Shown: piece after piece, positions 33,905 through 41,501 of the stretch | How the letters are laid out: the number at the start of each line of letters is the position of its first letter | How positions within the stretch are numbered: position 1 is the first letter of the stretch | Source: an uncultured Nesterenkonia sp. | GTDB taxonomy: Bacteria; Actinomycetota; Actinomycetes; Actinomycetales; Micrococcaceae | Assembly (NCBI GenBank): GCA_947494195.1 | Contig: CANLUC010000005.1 | Location: forward strand, 62,001 to 126,000 | Reading direction: 5' to 3' | DNA length: 64,000 nt | Notes under the pieces: model-generated | The model's database searches: none | Seen by the model: the letters and a program-made list of their open reading frames with translations, nothing else | What the model was told of the DNA's origin: nothing | Program-made: the position numbers and the translations under genes

Positions 33905-34900
33905 ATGGTCGAACTTACTAGCGGACAACGGCACCAACAATCATGGGCTGAGGGGATTATCATCGTAAACGCCGGACTAGCTTTTGCAGTCGTCGACTTC
34001 GAAACCGCGCACCCGCCTCGACACTCAATCTGTCAAGTAGGCACAACTATTGTGCTCGACGGCATGATCGAGGCTACTTACCAGCATACGATCATCCCAC
34101 CTACCGGCCTTTCGCCCTTCACAAGCACACACGTACACGGACTCACTGCCGATTACGTCGCTGAACACGGACACCCCTGGACGGAGGTTGAGCCTCGGGT
34201 CCGCGACATCATCGGAACTCTTCCAGTAGTCGCGCACAACGCAGTTTTCGACAAAAGCGTCTACATGCGCTCTTGCGAAGCCACCGGACTCAATCCCGCA
34301 CAGTGGGAGTGGTTATGTACCCGGCGGCTCTCTGAGCGACTCATCGGCGTCGGCGGCCTGGCGGACGCCTGCGCGCATCTGAAAATCGACCAGCAAAACC
34401 ACCACCAAGCCGGCGCGGACTCATACTATGCGGCCAAGGTGGCTCTTCTACTGGCCGAGCGCACGGGCGCAGAGACCGTGACCGAGCTCTGGCAGGCCCT
34501 CGCCGGGCCGAAGGCGTCCAAGGCCTCTGCGAAATTGCCCAGACCGTCAAGGATGAGTCAAACGGAGTTCTTACGGCACAGCGCTAGCGCCGCTCGTCGC
34601 CGGTACAAGAGCAACGCAGACTTCCCTCCCCCTAATCCCAAATCAACCAAGAATCTCCTAAAGGGAGAAACCGTCCTCATCACAGGGGAGATTCCCGGCT
34701 GGGAGGACCGAGACGAAGCCTACGACGCCGTCGCAGCGGCTGGCGGGCAAGGCACCAATACCCTATCCAGAAAGACTACGATCGTTCTCGCAGGCGACGG
34801 AGCGGGTCCAACGAAGCTCGACAAAGCTTCCGCTCTAGGTATCAACATCATTCTCGGCTCCGACGCCGCTGACCTCTTGAACCCAAGAGGAATCCAATAG
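33905..34900 (+). CDS. DEDDh exonuclease domain fused to BRCT domain
   Basis: 331 residues. The DnaQ-like exonuclease domain (about 25-185) has ExoI VVDFETA, ExoII VVAHNAVFDKSVY and ExoIII HHQAGADSYYAAKV, giving D, E, D, H and D catalytic positions. A linker follows, then a C-terminal BRCT domain (about 250-328: LLKGETVLITGEIPGWEDRDEAYDAVAAAGGQ...KASALGINIILGSDAADLL). Such fusions are seen as accessory DNA-processing proteins and sometimes in defence loci; the target is unknown. Codon use differs from neighbours (more A/T-ending codons). No good ribosome site; the start could be a few residues later. Confidence 0.82.
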   Translation: MVELTSGQRHQQSWAEGIIIVNAGLAFAVVDFETAHPPRHSICQVGTTIVLDGMIEATYQHTIIPPTGLSPFTSTHVHGLTADYVAEHGHPWTEVEPRVRDIIGTLPVVAHNAVFDKSVYMRSCEATGLNPAQWEWLCTRRLSERLIGVGGLADACAHLKIDQQNHHQAGADSYYAAKVALLLAERTGAETVTELWQALAGPKASKASAKLPRPSRMSQTEFLRHSASAARRRYKSNADFPPPNPKSTKNLLKGETVLITGEIPGWEDRDEAYDAVAAAGGQGTNTLSRKTTIVLAGDGAGPTKLDKASALGINIILGSDAADLLNPRGIQ

Positions 34901-34998
34901 CGGCCAGCAGATCACACCGAACCATGGTCCCGGGCTACGAAACGACGAGACAAGCGTGACTCGGTCTTCGGATCACTCAAGCGGCAGCACGGGCCGAA

Positions 34999-35030
34999 GG
35001 AGGGTAACCTCCCGGCACGTTCTTTTTCAC
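34999..35030. terminator. Possible terminator between convergent island genes
   Basis: Short hairpin GGAGG-GTAA-CCTCC followed, after nine bases, by a T-rich run (TTCTTTTT). It would act on the rightward exonuclease gene. Weak evidence. Confidence 0.35.
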
Positions 35031-35101
35031 GAGTTAGTCGAGCCGCGCTATTGAATCCTTCGGTCTGCCCGGAGACCTAGACAAGCTTCAGTCGGGGCCG
35101 C

Positions 35102-36991
35102 TCAGTTGGTCAACGTGTTTGTCAGATGCATGCCGATGTACCCCACATAGATTTTCCCTGTCGCATCGAGATCGTCGTAGTAGTACATCCGGGGTGCGAC
35201 GCTCTTATTCCGAGTCGGCTTGAAGTGAGCCCCCATGTAAAGTTCTCCGCTGCCGTCGACTGAGACCGGCACCGGGAGAACTCGCTCTGCCCGCCAACTG
35301 CTGTTGTTCTCGACCGACTCACTTTCGCGAGCAGCGTGGCGCTGCAGCGAACACTTGTGGCCAGGGGCGTTGTCGTCCGTAAGGTACATGTGCAACCCCC
35401 CTGCAAAACCTCTCTCCCGCTTCAGCGTCGCGTAGTCGTGGAGAACCTTGACGCAATCCCACAGCGCGGTCGCGAAACGGCCCAAGTCGTCGCGAGTGTC
35501 AATCTCTTCGGCTTCCTTGGCGTCTCCGGTGAACTCAATGTACGTAGTAGCAGGGTGAGAAGCTCGGTCGAACAGCTCATTCCCTGAGATTCGAGCCACT
35601 AGCTCCTCAACGTTCTCGGGATCCTTCCAGAGGTCCTCAATTGGCGCCACAAAGGTGTCGTGCTGTCCAGCTTTGATAAGGCGACGTCGCAGCTCCGTAA
35701 CCTCGTGCGCCACTGCGCCCCTTGCGCTTTCGGCCTCTGCCGCTTCAAGCTCAAGGTCTTCTAGATTCGACTGCAACTGCTTCAAATGCTCTTGGAGCTC
35801 ATCTTCTCGGGCGGCGGCCTCCTGTAGTTGCTCTTCCGCTACGCTCACCGTGCTGCGTTGTTCGTCGATGAATTGGTCTAGCTCTTTCAGCGTTCCCGGA
35901 CCGGATCCCTCCTTGCCGAGCCAGCGCTTCAGCAACTGCCTCCCAAAAGTGACCCACTTCGAATCCGTCGAATCAGCCTGTTCTACCTGCCGTTGAACAA
36001 CCGGCATCGGTTCCGTTCGCACCGCACTAGCGGCGACCCTGTCCTGAACCCGCTGTCGTCGTTCGTTCTCAAGCTCTGCCCGCCGGAGGATCTTGAGTGC
36101 CCGGTCCAGGTCAGGAGGCAGGTCACGTTCGACAGACCGTCGTCGCGCGACTTCAGCGTGCCGCTTCTGCAAAGGGCCGGCGACAAAGAACTTTCCATTC
36201 TTCTGCTCAAGAGACCTTTGAAGTGTCTGGGGTCCCAGGATTCTATGTCTTCGTCCGTCCTCGGCGTGAGCCCAGTCCACACCGGGCAGGAATGTTCTTA
36301 CCTGGCCGGCGGCGACATCGTGACTTTCAGGAAGCGCGCACTTGAGCTCGTCCATTGCATCGTGGTACACCACGTACTTGGACGTGATTCCTACACTGTC
36401 GTTGGTGAGAGTGCGAACGACGTCGCGCCAAGTTTCGTCGTACTCGGGCCCGGGAGAAGCTGCTACCACAACCGAAGCCGTTCGACTAGGATCCTTGATC
36501 GCTGCGACGACCCGTTCGACGTCACCTCGTCTGATCACCTCAGGCACTCCAGTAAGGGCAACCGCACCGTCGGTTGCGTTCTCTGTCTCTAGAATGCTGC
36601 CCACGAGGCGAGGCGGCTTGATGCCCCGCAATGCTTGGTCGGCCTCGACGCCTTCGAGTTCGGTCTCGATCATGAGCGACTGTTGATGTTCTCGTGCGGT
36701 CGCGCGTGAGATCGCGTAGAGCGACACCACGAAGGCGCCTTGCAGGTTCTCCTCGCGGAAACGGTACAAGCGGCGGGTTGCGGGCTCTCTTGGGTCGTGG
36801 TGTTCTACAACCTGGAGTGCGGCACCTCCACCTAGCCTGTAGGTTCCTGCACCGTCCCAATCCCAGTCTCGCGAACCGGAATTCTGACGCTTGGCTTTGC
36901 GCCGCAACCAGTCGCGAAGGTGCCGTTCAGCGACGTCGAGAGCGTCGCTTTGCCTGTCGAGCCTCAGAATCGCCCGGTATCCGATCGTCAT
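35102..36991 (-). CDS. Unknown 629-residue coiled-coil protein of the island
   Basis: No family recognised with confidence. N-terminal region (1-180) begins TIGYRAILRLDRQSDALDVAERHLRDWLRRK and has a beta/alpha pattern suggesting a globular domain that includes LYRFREENLQGAFVVSLYAIS. Residues about 290-330 are basic and helical, and about 366-440 form a heptad-rich coiled coil (EEQLQEAAAREDELQEHLKQLQ). The C-terminal domain (about 445-629) has many aromatics and ends RMYYYDDLDATGKIYVGYIGMHLTN, which resembles tails seen on defence-island hypotheticals, a recollection not checked. No membrane segment or signal peptide. It converges with the exonuclease-BRCT gene. Confidence 0.75.
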   Translation of the reverse strand: MTIGYRAILRLDRQSDALDVAERHLRDWLRRKAKRQNSGSRDWDWDGAGTYRLGGGAALQVVEHHDPREPATRRLYRFREENLQGAFVVSLYAISRATAREHQQSLMIETELEGVEADQALRGIKPPRLVGSILETENATDGAVALTGVPEVIRRGDVERVVAAIKDPSRTASVVVAASPGPEYDETWRDVVRTLTNDSVGITSKYVVYHDAMDELKCALPESHDVAAGQVRTFLPGVDWAHAEDGRRHRILGPQTLQRSLEQKNGKFFVAGPLQKRHAEVARRRSVERDLPPDLDRALKILRRAELENERRQRVQDRVAASAVRTEPMPVVQRQVEQADSTDSKWVTFGRQLLKRWLGKEGSGPGTLKELDQFIDEQRSTVSVAEEQLQEAAAREDELQEHLKQLQSNLEDLELEAAEAESARGAVAHEVTELRRRLIKAGQHDTFVAPIEDLWKDPENVEELVARISGNELFDRASHPATTYIEFTGDAKEAEEIDTRDDLGRFATALWDCVKVLHDYATLKRERGFAGGLHMYLTDDNAPGHKCSLQRHAARESESVENNSSWRAERVLPVPVSVDGSGELYMGAHFKPTRNKSVAPRMYYYDDLDATGKIYVGYIGMHLTNTLTN

Positions 36992-37129
36992 GAGCCAGTT
37001 TCCTCAGTTCTTCTCTAACGTCTTTTCGGGAGTGCAACGCCTTGAGTTCAGTTCGCGAACCCGGGCCATTTATTTGAGGTTACCAATCCGCACTGACATG
37101 GTCGGATAGTGGATGAGGACGCGCTCACA

Positions 37130-37177
37130 AACCCCGACTACTTAACCGAGCCCTCCGTGCTGCCCCCGCTGGGCTAG
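37130..37177 (+). pseudogene. Remnant of an M23 peptidase 3' end
   Basis: Reading the frame into the right repeat gives NPDYLTEPSVLPPLG and a TAG stop, which parallels NPLLLTGDVEPSVLLPLSER at the end of the intact M23 gene at 33176-33766. Only the last 15 or so codons remain, with 6 mismatches in 55 bases at DNA level. It marks the right edge of the island. Confidence 0.55.
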
Positions 37178-37202
37178 CGATGATGCCGGCCATGACGAGT
37201 TC
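37177..37202. repeat. 26-bp direct repeat, right boundary of island
   Basis: Exact copy of 33760-33785. Lies 75 bases before the FUSC gene start. Confidence 0.8.
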
Positions 37203-37276
37203 CCGGAGCAGTGTCAGAATATTCTCACCGATCTCCGCACCGATCACCGATCACCGACCCAGAAGGAGGAGCACGA

Positions 37277-38506
37277 GTGGCCGAAGGTTCCACCGACGAT
37301 GCGATGACTCCGCACGAACAAGACCAGCGCGAGCAGGACCAGCGCGAGCGCGAGGCCGAGAACCCCTCACACCGAGCCCCTTCCCTGCGCGAGCCCGCCG
37401 GCTGGTTGCGGGAGCTGGGGAGGCGACCCGAGTTCCTCACAGATGTGCTGCAGATCCTCAAGACCGTGATCGCGGGCACCCTCGCCTGGTGGATCTCCAC
37501 CTCCGTGCTGGATTCCGAGCTGGCGTTTCTGGCCCCGTGGACCGCGCTGCTCACTGTCCACGCGACGGTCCACCGTTCACTCTCCCACGGCGTTCAGACC
37601 ACCATCGCCTCCACCATCGGAGTCGGGCTCTCCTTCGTGATCGGCTACTTCCTGGGGGTGAGCCTCTGGACCTTCGCCCTGGCGCTGCTGGTGGGGGTCA
37701 CCGCAGCTCGGATCTCTTGGATCCGGGATGAGGGGGTGGCGATCGCCACCACGGCGATCTTCGTGCTGGGCAGCGGCTTCGATGATCAGGCTCCGCTGCT
37801 CGACGACCGCATCCTCGAGGTCGCCATCGGCGTGGCCGCAGGAGTCCTCGTCAATCTGCTGATCCTGCCGCCGCTGCGGGACAAGCAGGCCGGTCGATAC
37901 GTGGACAGCGTGAACGAACGCATGGGCAGCGTCCTGGTGAGCATCTCCCGAGAATTCTCCGACTCCTGGGACACCGATAAGGCTGAGTCCTGGTTCCAAG
38001 AGACGGAATCGATGACGCAGGAGCTGAACTCGGCCTGGACGGTGGTGCGCTTCGCTCGGGAATCACGCCGCGCGAATCCCCGAGCACGGCAGGGACGACA
38101 GACCCTCGAACACAGCAGCTGGAATGCCCAGGAGGCAAGTTACGAAGAGATCCTCGAACGGGCCGACGAGGGCATCTCACACCTGCGCCACCTCACCCGC
38201 ACGCTGCGCGAAGCGACATACTCCGAGGGCGATTGGGATGACGACTTCCGCGAACGGTGGGCGAGGATCGTCGGTGACGTCGGGCGGGCAATCGCCGATC
38301 CCGATGCAGAGGTCGCATCCCTGCACGAGGATCTGACCTCTCTGTCCACCGAGATGTCCGAGGACAAGGGACTGCCCAGGACCTCGTGGCCCATCTATGG
38401 CTCCCTGATCTCCAGCCTGCGTCATCTCGTGATCGTCGTCGACGACGTCGCCTCAGCACGCCAGGCTCGAGAGGGAGGGGCAGAGAACCCGAAGGTCTCT
38501 GACTAG
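37277..38506 (+). CDS. FUSC-family membrane protein (aromatic acid exporter-like)
   Basis: About 409 residues. Four to six membrane helices (about 60-190, for example DVLQILKTVIAGTLAWWISTSVL and HGVQTTIASTIGVGLSFVIGYFLG) followed by a long soluble helical C-terminal half, as in FUSC/ArAE proteins. The GTG at 37277 follows GGAGGA with six-base spacing; a longer frame from 37211 is unlikely. N-terminus has an EQDQREQDQRE repeat. Export of small organic compounds is inferred. Confidence 0.85.
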   Translation: MAEGSTDDAMTPHEQDQREQDQREREAENPSHRAPSLREPAGWLRELGRRPEFLTDVLQILKTVIAGTLAWWISTSVLDSELAFLAPWTALLTVHATVHRSLSHGVQTTIASTIGVGLSFVIGYFLGVSLWTFALALLVGVTAARISWIRDEGVAIATTAIFVLGSGFDDQAPLLDDRILEVAIGVAAGVLVNLLILPPLRDKQAGRYVDSVNERMGSVLVSISREFSDSWDTDKAESWFQETESMTQELNSAWTVVRFARESRRANPRARQGRQTLEHSSWNAQEASYEEILERADEGISHLRHLTRTLREATYSEGDWDDDFRERWARIVGDVGRAIADPDAEVASLHEDLTSLSTEMSEDKGLPRTSWPIYGSLISSLRHLVIVVDDVASARQAREGGAENPKVSD

Positions 38507-38584
38507 CCGAGCTTGCGTCACACCCAGCGGGGCTGAGCCGGACTCAGCGGGGCCGCAACCGGGCTCCGCCGGACTCAATAATGC

Positions 38585-39691
38585 TCAACAGGGCCGCGCA
38601 GCGTCGCCGTGTCCGGCAAGCCGCTCCCCCAGTGAGACCAGACGTTCCGCAGAGGCTGACCAGGAGAATTCAACGCTGCGCCGTCGTGCCGCAGCGGAGG
38701 CTTGGGCAAACTGGGCGGGGTCCTCGAGCCTCCGGACCGCGGCGGCGAACGCCTGCGGGTCCTGGGCCGGCACGAGCTGTGCGCCCGCATCGGCCACCGC
38801 CGACCCTCCGATCTCTGTGAAGATGGGGAGGTCGGAGAGGACGCAGGGCGTGCCGTGTGCCATCGCCTCCACCACAGGCAGCCCATAGCCCTCGGCACGG
38901 GAGAGCGTGACCAGCGCGGCGGCGCGCTGCAGGAGGGCTGAATAGTCCTGTTCAGAGATGCCGTGGTGAAAGACCAGCTGTGCGGGGTTCACCGCGAGCG
39001 CGCGCAGCTGGGACTCACGGGTCTCCTCGATCGGGCTGCAGAGATGCAGCGTGTAGCCCGGCAGCTGGTTGAGACCGGCGATGACGGATTCCACGTTCTT
39101 GTACCCCATGAAGGAGCCCATATAGACGAGCTCTCGGCTCGGTGGGGCCTCCGGGTCGCGGGGCCGATCCACCGCTGGTGGGGCGTTGGAGATCAGCTCG
39201 ACGGGCCGTCGGGTGAGGCGGTGTTCACGGATGAGCCCACGGGTGGTCTCCGAGACGGTGGCCACGGCGTCCGCCTGGTTGAGCACCAGCCGCTGGGGCA
39301 GATAGCTCCAGTGGTAGGCCCGCCAGCCGAGCCGCACCGCGGGGGGAAGGTTCCTCGGCGGGGTGGGGTGCGCATAGTAGATGAGGTCGTGCACCGTGAG
39401 GATCAGCGGATACCGGCGGCCGATTCCGCCCATGGTCTGCATCGGCGAGAACACCACATCCGGCCGGTGAGGGTTCAGCTGCCGGGCCACCCAGGGCTCC
39501 CTCGCCGAGGTGGGCGAGGAGATCCGCAGATGCGGCAGGTCCGGCAGCAGGTTCAGCTGCTCCGGCTCATGGATCAGCATGGTGACGTCGGCCTTCTGCG
39601 CGGCGGCCTCCACGAGTGAGGCGGTGAACCGTGAGATGCCGTCGTGGACCCGGGTGCGGGTGTACCGGCAGTCGAAGAAGAGCTTCAGCAC
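38585..39691 (-). CDS. Family 4 glycosyltransferase
   Basis: 368 residues. GT4 C-terminal nucleotide-sugar motif is RAEGYGLPVVEAMAHGTPCVLSDLPIFTEIGGSAV (E-x7-E). N-terminal segment KLFFDCRYTRTRVHDGISRFTASLVEAAA is typical of GT-B mannosyl/glucosyltransferases. GTG start. Divergent from the dehydrogenase and pterin-synthase-like genes, with which it may form a functional cluster. Acceptor unknown. Confidence 0.92.
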   Translation of the reverse strand: MLKLFFDCRYTRTRVHDGISRFTASLVEAAAQKADVTMLIHEPEQLNLLPDLPHLRISSPTSAREPWVARQLNPHRPDVVFSPMQTMGGIGRRYPLILTVHDLIYYAHPTPPRNLPPAVRLGWRAYHWSYLPQRLVLNQADAVATVSETTRGLIREHRLTRRPVELISNAPPAVDRPRDPEAPPSRELVYMGSFMGYKNVESVIAGLNQLPGYTLHLCSPIEETRESQLRALAVNPAQLVFHHGISEQDYSALLQRAAALVTLSRAEGYGLPVVEAMAHGTPCVLSDLPIFTEIGGSAVADAGAQLVPAQDPQAFAAAVRRLEDPAQFAQASAAARRRSVEFSWSASAERLVSLGERLAGHGDAARPC

Positions 39692-39742
39692 CCCCTGATT
39701 CTGGCACAGCGCTCGCGCTCATCTGAGGTGGACAGCTCTGGC

Positions 39743-40813
39743 ATGATGATTCTCATGAGCGAGTCAGGTGTCACCGGTGTCAGCCAGGACGAACAGGGCG
39801 CGACTGGACTGCCCAGCATCTCGCGCCAGTACTGGACGGAGGCAGCGCACACCGGGGCGCTGCGCGAGGTCCGCCTCCCGCAGGCCGGTCCCGGTGAGGT
39901 GCTCATCGAGACGCTGCACAGCGGGATCTCCCGAGGCACTGAATCTGTCGTGCACCGGGGCGAGGTCCCGGAGAATGTCACGGCGATCATGCAGGCGCCC
40001 TTCCAGCTCGGGCAGCTCCCCTTCCCGGTCTCGCACGGCTACCTCAATGTAGGCGTGGTCCGTGAGGGCAGTGAGGAGCTGCTCGGCCGCACGGTCTTCA
40101 CCCTTGCCGGCCACCGAGAACACGTCGTGGTGCCCGAGGCTGACTGCCACGTGCTGCCCGAGGACTGCCCGTCGGAACGTGCAGTCTTCGCCGGCATCGG
40201 CGAGGTCGCGCTGAACGCACTCTGGGAGGCCCCTGTGCTGGCGGGCGACCGGGTCGCCGTCGTCGGCGGCGGACTCATCGGGCTGACCACCGCGCTGTTC
40301 GCCTCGAAGCTGCCGCTGCAGCGCCTGCAGGTGGTGGAGATCGACGCCGAACGGCGGGAGCTGATCCGCGAGCTCGGCCTACAGGCGGTCGCGCCCGAGG
40401 ACGCGGCCCCGGACAATGATGCGGTGCTGCACAGTTCCGCCAGTTCTGCGGGGCTGGCCACCGCACTGCAGATCGCCGGCGACGACGCCGTGATCGTGGA
40501 GCAGTCCTGGTACGGCACGGGCGAGCAGCAGATCCCGCTCGGCGCCGATTTCCATGCGCGGCGGCTGCGGATCGTCGCCACCCAGGTGGGCGAGGTTCCC
40601 GGTCCACGACGGATGCGCCGGACCCGGGGGCAGCGGCTCGCCACAGCCCTGGGGATGTTGGACCCGCGTTTCGACATGCTCATCAGCGGTCGCTCGCCGC
40701 TGGCCGAGCTTCCCAGCGTGATGCGCGACGTCGCCGCAGGGGCGCCCTGGACACGAGACCAGATCCTGCACATCATCGACCACCCGCTGACCGGGAATCA
40801 CGCCTTCGGCTGA
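39743..40813 (+). CDS. Zinc-type alcohol dehydrogenase-like (MDR) oxidoreductase
   Basis: About 356 residues. GroES-like N-terminal domain includes QAGPGEVLIETLHSGISRGTESVVHRGEVPE, and the nucleotide fold is RVAVVGGGLIGLTTALFASKL. The canonical zinc-site glycine-histidine-glutamate block (GHE) is not evident; the catalytic metal may be absent. Start uncertain between 39743 and 39755. Followed 55 bases later by the pterin-synthase-like gene; the pairing recurs in Actinobacteria as far as I recall, but I cannot verify this here. Confidence 0.85.
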   Translation: MMILMSESGVTGVSQDEQGATGLPSISRQYWTEAAHTGALREVRLPQAGPGEVLIETLHSGISRGTESVVHRGEVPENVTAIMQAPFQLGQLPFPVSHGYLNVGVVREGSEELLGRTVFTLAGHREHVVVPEADCHVLPEDCPSERAVFAGIGEVALNALWEAPVLAGDRVAVVGGGLIGLTTALFASKLPLQRLQVVEIDAERRELIRELGLQAVAPEDAAPDNDAVLHSSASSAGLATALQIAGDDAVIVEQSWYGTGEQQIPLGADFHARRLRIVATQVGEVPGPRRMRRTRGQRLATALGMLDPRFDMLISGRSPLAELPSVMRDVAAGAPWTRDQILHIIDHPLTGNHAFG

Positions 40814-40868
40814 GACCTCCCCCATCACCACGAACCCTCACGAATCACCACGAACCCCAAGGAGAACC

Positions 40869-41255
40869 ATGAGTCGCTTCCGCCTGACCGTCGATGACCA
40901 CATCATGATCGCGCACAGCCTGAACGACCCGTTCTTCGGGCCCGCGCAGAACCTCCACGGTGCGACGCTGAGCATCCAGGCCAGCTTCTTCCGGGACAGC
41001 CTGAACGAGTTCGGGGTCGTGATGGACATCGGCGCCGCCTCGGAGCTGCTCGCCAGCACGCTCGAGCCGCTGCGCTATCAGAACCTCGACGAGCTCGATG
41101 AGTTCCGGGACCGGTTCACCACCACCGAGGTCATCATCGAGCACATCGCCCAGCGCCTGGCGGAAGGACTGCCCGCCGATCACGGACTCAGCGCGATCGA
41201 GGTGGAGGCCGAGGAGCACCCCCGCGCCCGGGCCTCCGTCAGGGTTCAGCTTTAG
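40869..41255 (+). CDS. 6-pyruvoyl-tetrahydropterin synthase/QueD-like protein with altered active site
   Basis: 128 residues of the T-fold PTPS/QueD family. Conserved: AHSL (H16), LHG (H30), VMDIG (D53), TTTE (T86, E87) and a late EEHP glutamate. Altered: the second zinc histidine of HGH is alanine (A32), the catalytic cysteine before HGH is absent, and the LDHxxLN block reads LRYQNL (R69, Y70). So normal pterin or queuosine-precursor chemistry is doubtful. Downstream of an MDR dehydrogenase; no queC, queE or folE is seen in the window. Substrate unknown. Confidence 0.85.
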   Translation: MSRFRLTVDDHIMIAHSLNDPFFGPAQNLHGATLSIQASFFRDSLNEFGVVMDIGAASELLASTLEPLRYQNLDELDEFRDRFTTTEVIIEHIAQRLAEGLPADHGLSAIEVEAEEHPRARASVRVQL

Positions 41256-41326
41256 CCGGACCGGCTCGGTAGTATGTCTCAGTGTCCTCGGCTGGCAGAT
41301 CCAGACCGCACGGCGGAGGACACGAG

Positions 41327-41398
41327 GGGCGTTAGCTCAGTTGGTTAGAGCAGAGGACTCATAATCCTTTTGTCCTGGGTTCAAGTCCCAGACGCCCT
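41327..41398 (+). tRNA. tRNA-Met (anticodon CAT, elongator type)
   Basis: Cloverleaf with acceptor GGGCGTT pairing GACGCCC, D arm from AGCTCAGTTGGTTAGAGC, anticodon loop CTCATAA with CAT at 41360-41362, and T arm CCTGGGTTCAAGTCCCAG. No encoded CCA. The CAT anticodon is also used by tRNA-Ile2, but the loop fits elongator Met better. Confidence 0.9.
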
Positions 41399-41501
41399 AC
41401 AAGCACCCCGGCCCCCTGTTCGTCCACACAGCCGTCCGCCGACACAGCGGTTCCTCGACACAGCCGGGACTGACCCGGTCACGATGAACTAAGGTCGGCT
41501 C

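Larger units (their letters stand above)
33786..37176. mobile_element. Small accessory island flanked by direct repeats
   Basis: About 3.4 kb between 26-bp perfect direct repeats at the 3' end of the M23 gene. It is visibly richer in A and T than its surroundings (for example 33820-33900) and contains two convergent cargo genes without housekeeping function. A duplicated, diverged 3' end of the M23 gene on the right side fits insertion into that gene end. No integrase or transposase gene is inside, so it may be a non-autonomous element or the product of homologous exchange. Confidence 0.6.

Noticed and set aside
33786-37176. Island as a prophage or integrative element
   Set aside because: No integrase, phage structural or replication gene is present, and neither tRNA in the window lies at its edges.
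38507-38584. GC-rich repeated segment between FUSC and GT4 genes
   Set aside because: Only short imperfect GGACTCA and GGGGC repeats between convergent genes; no stem of convincing length or coding signal.
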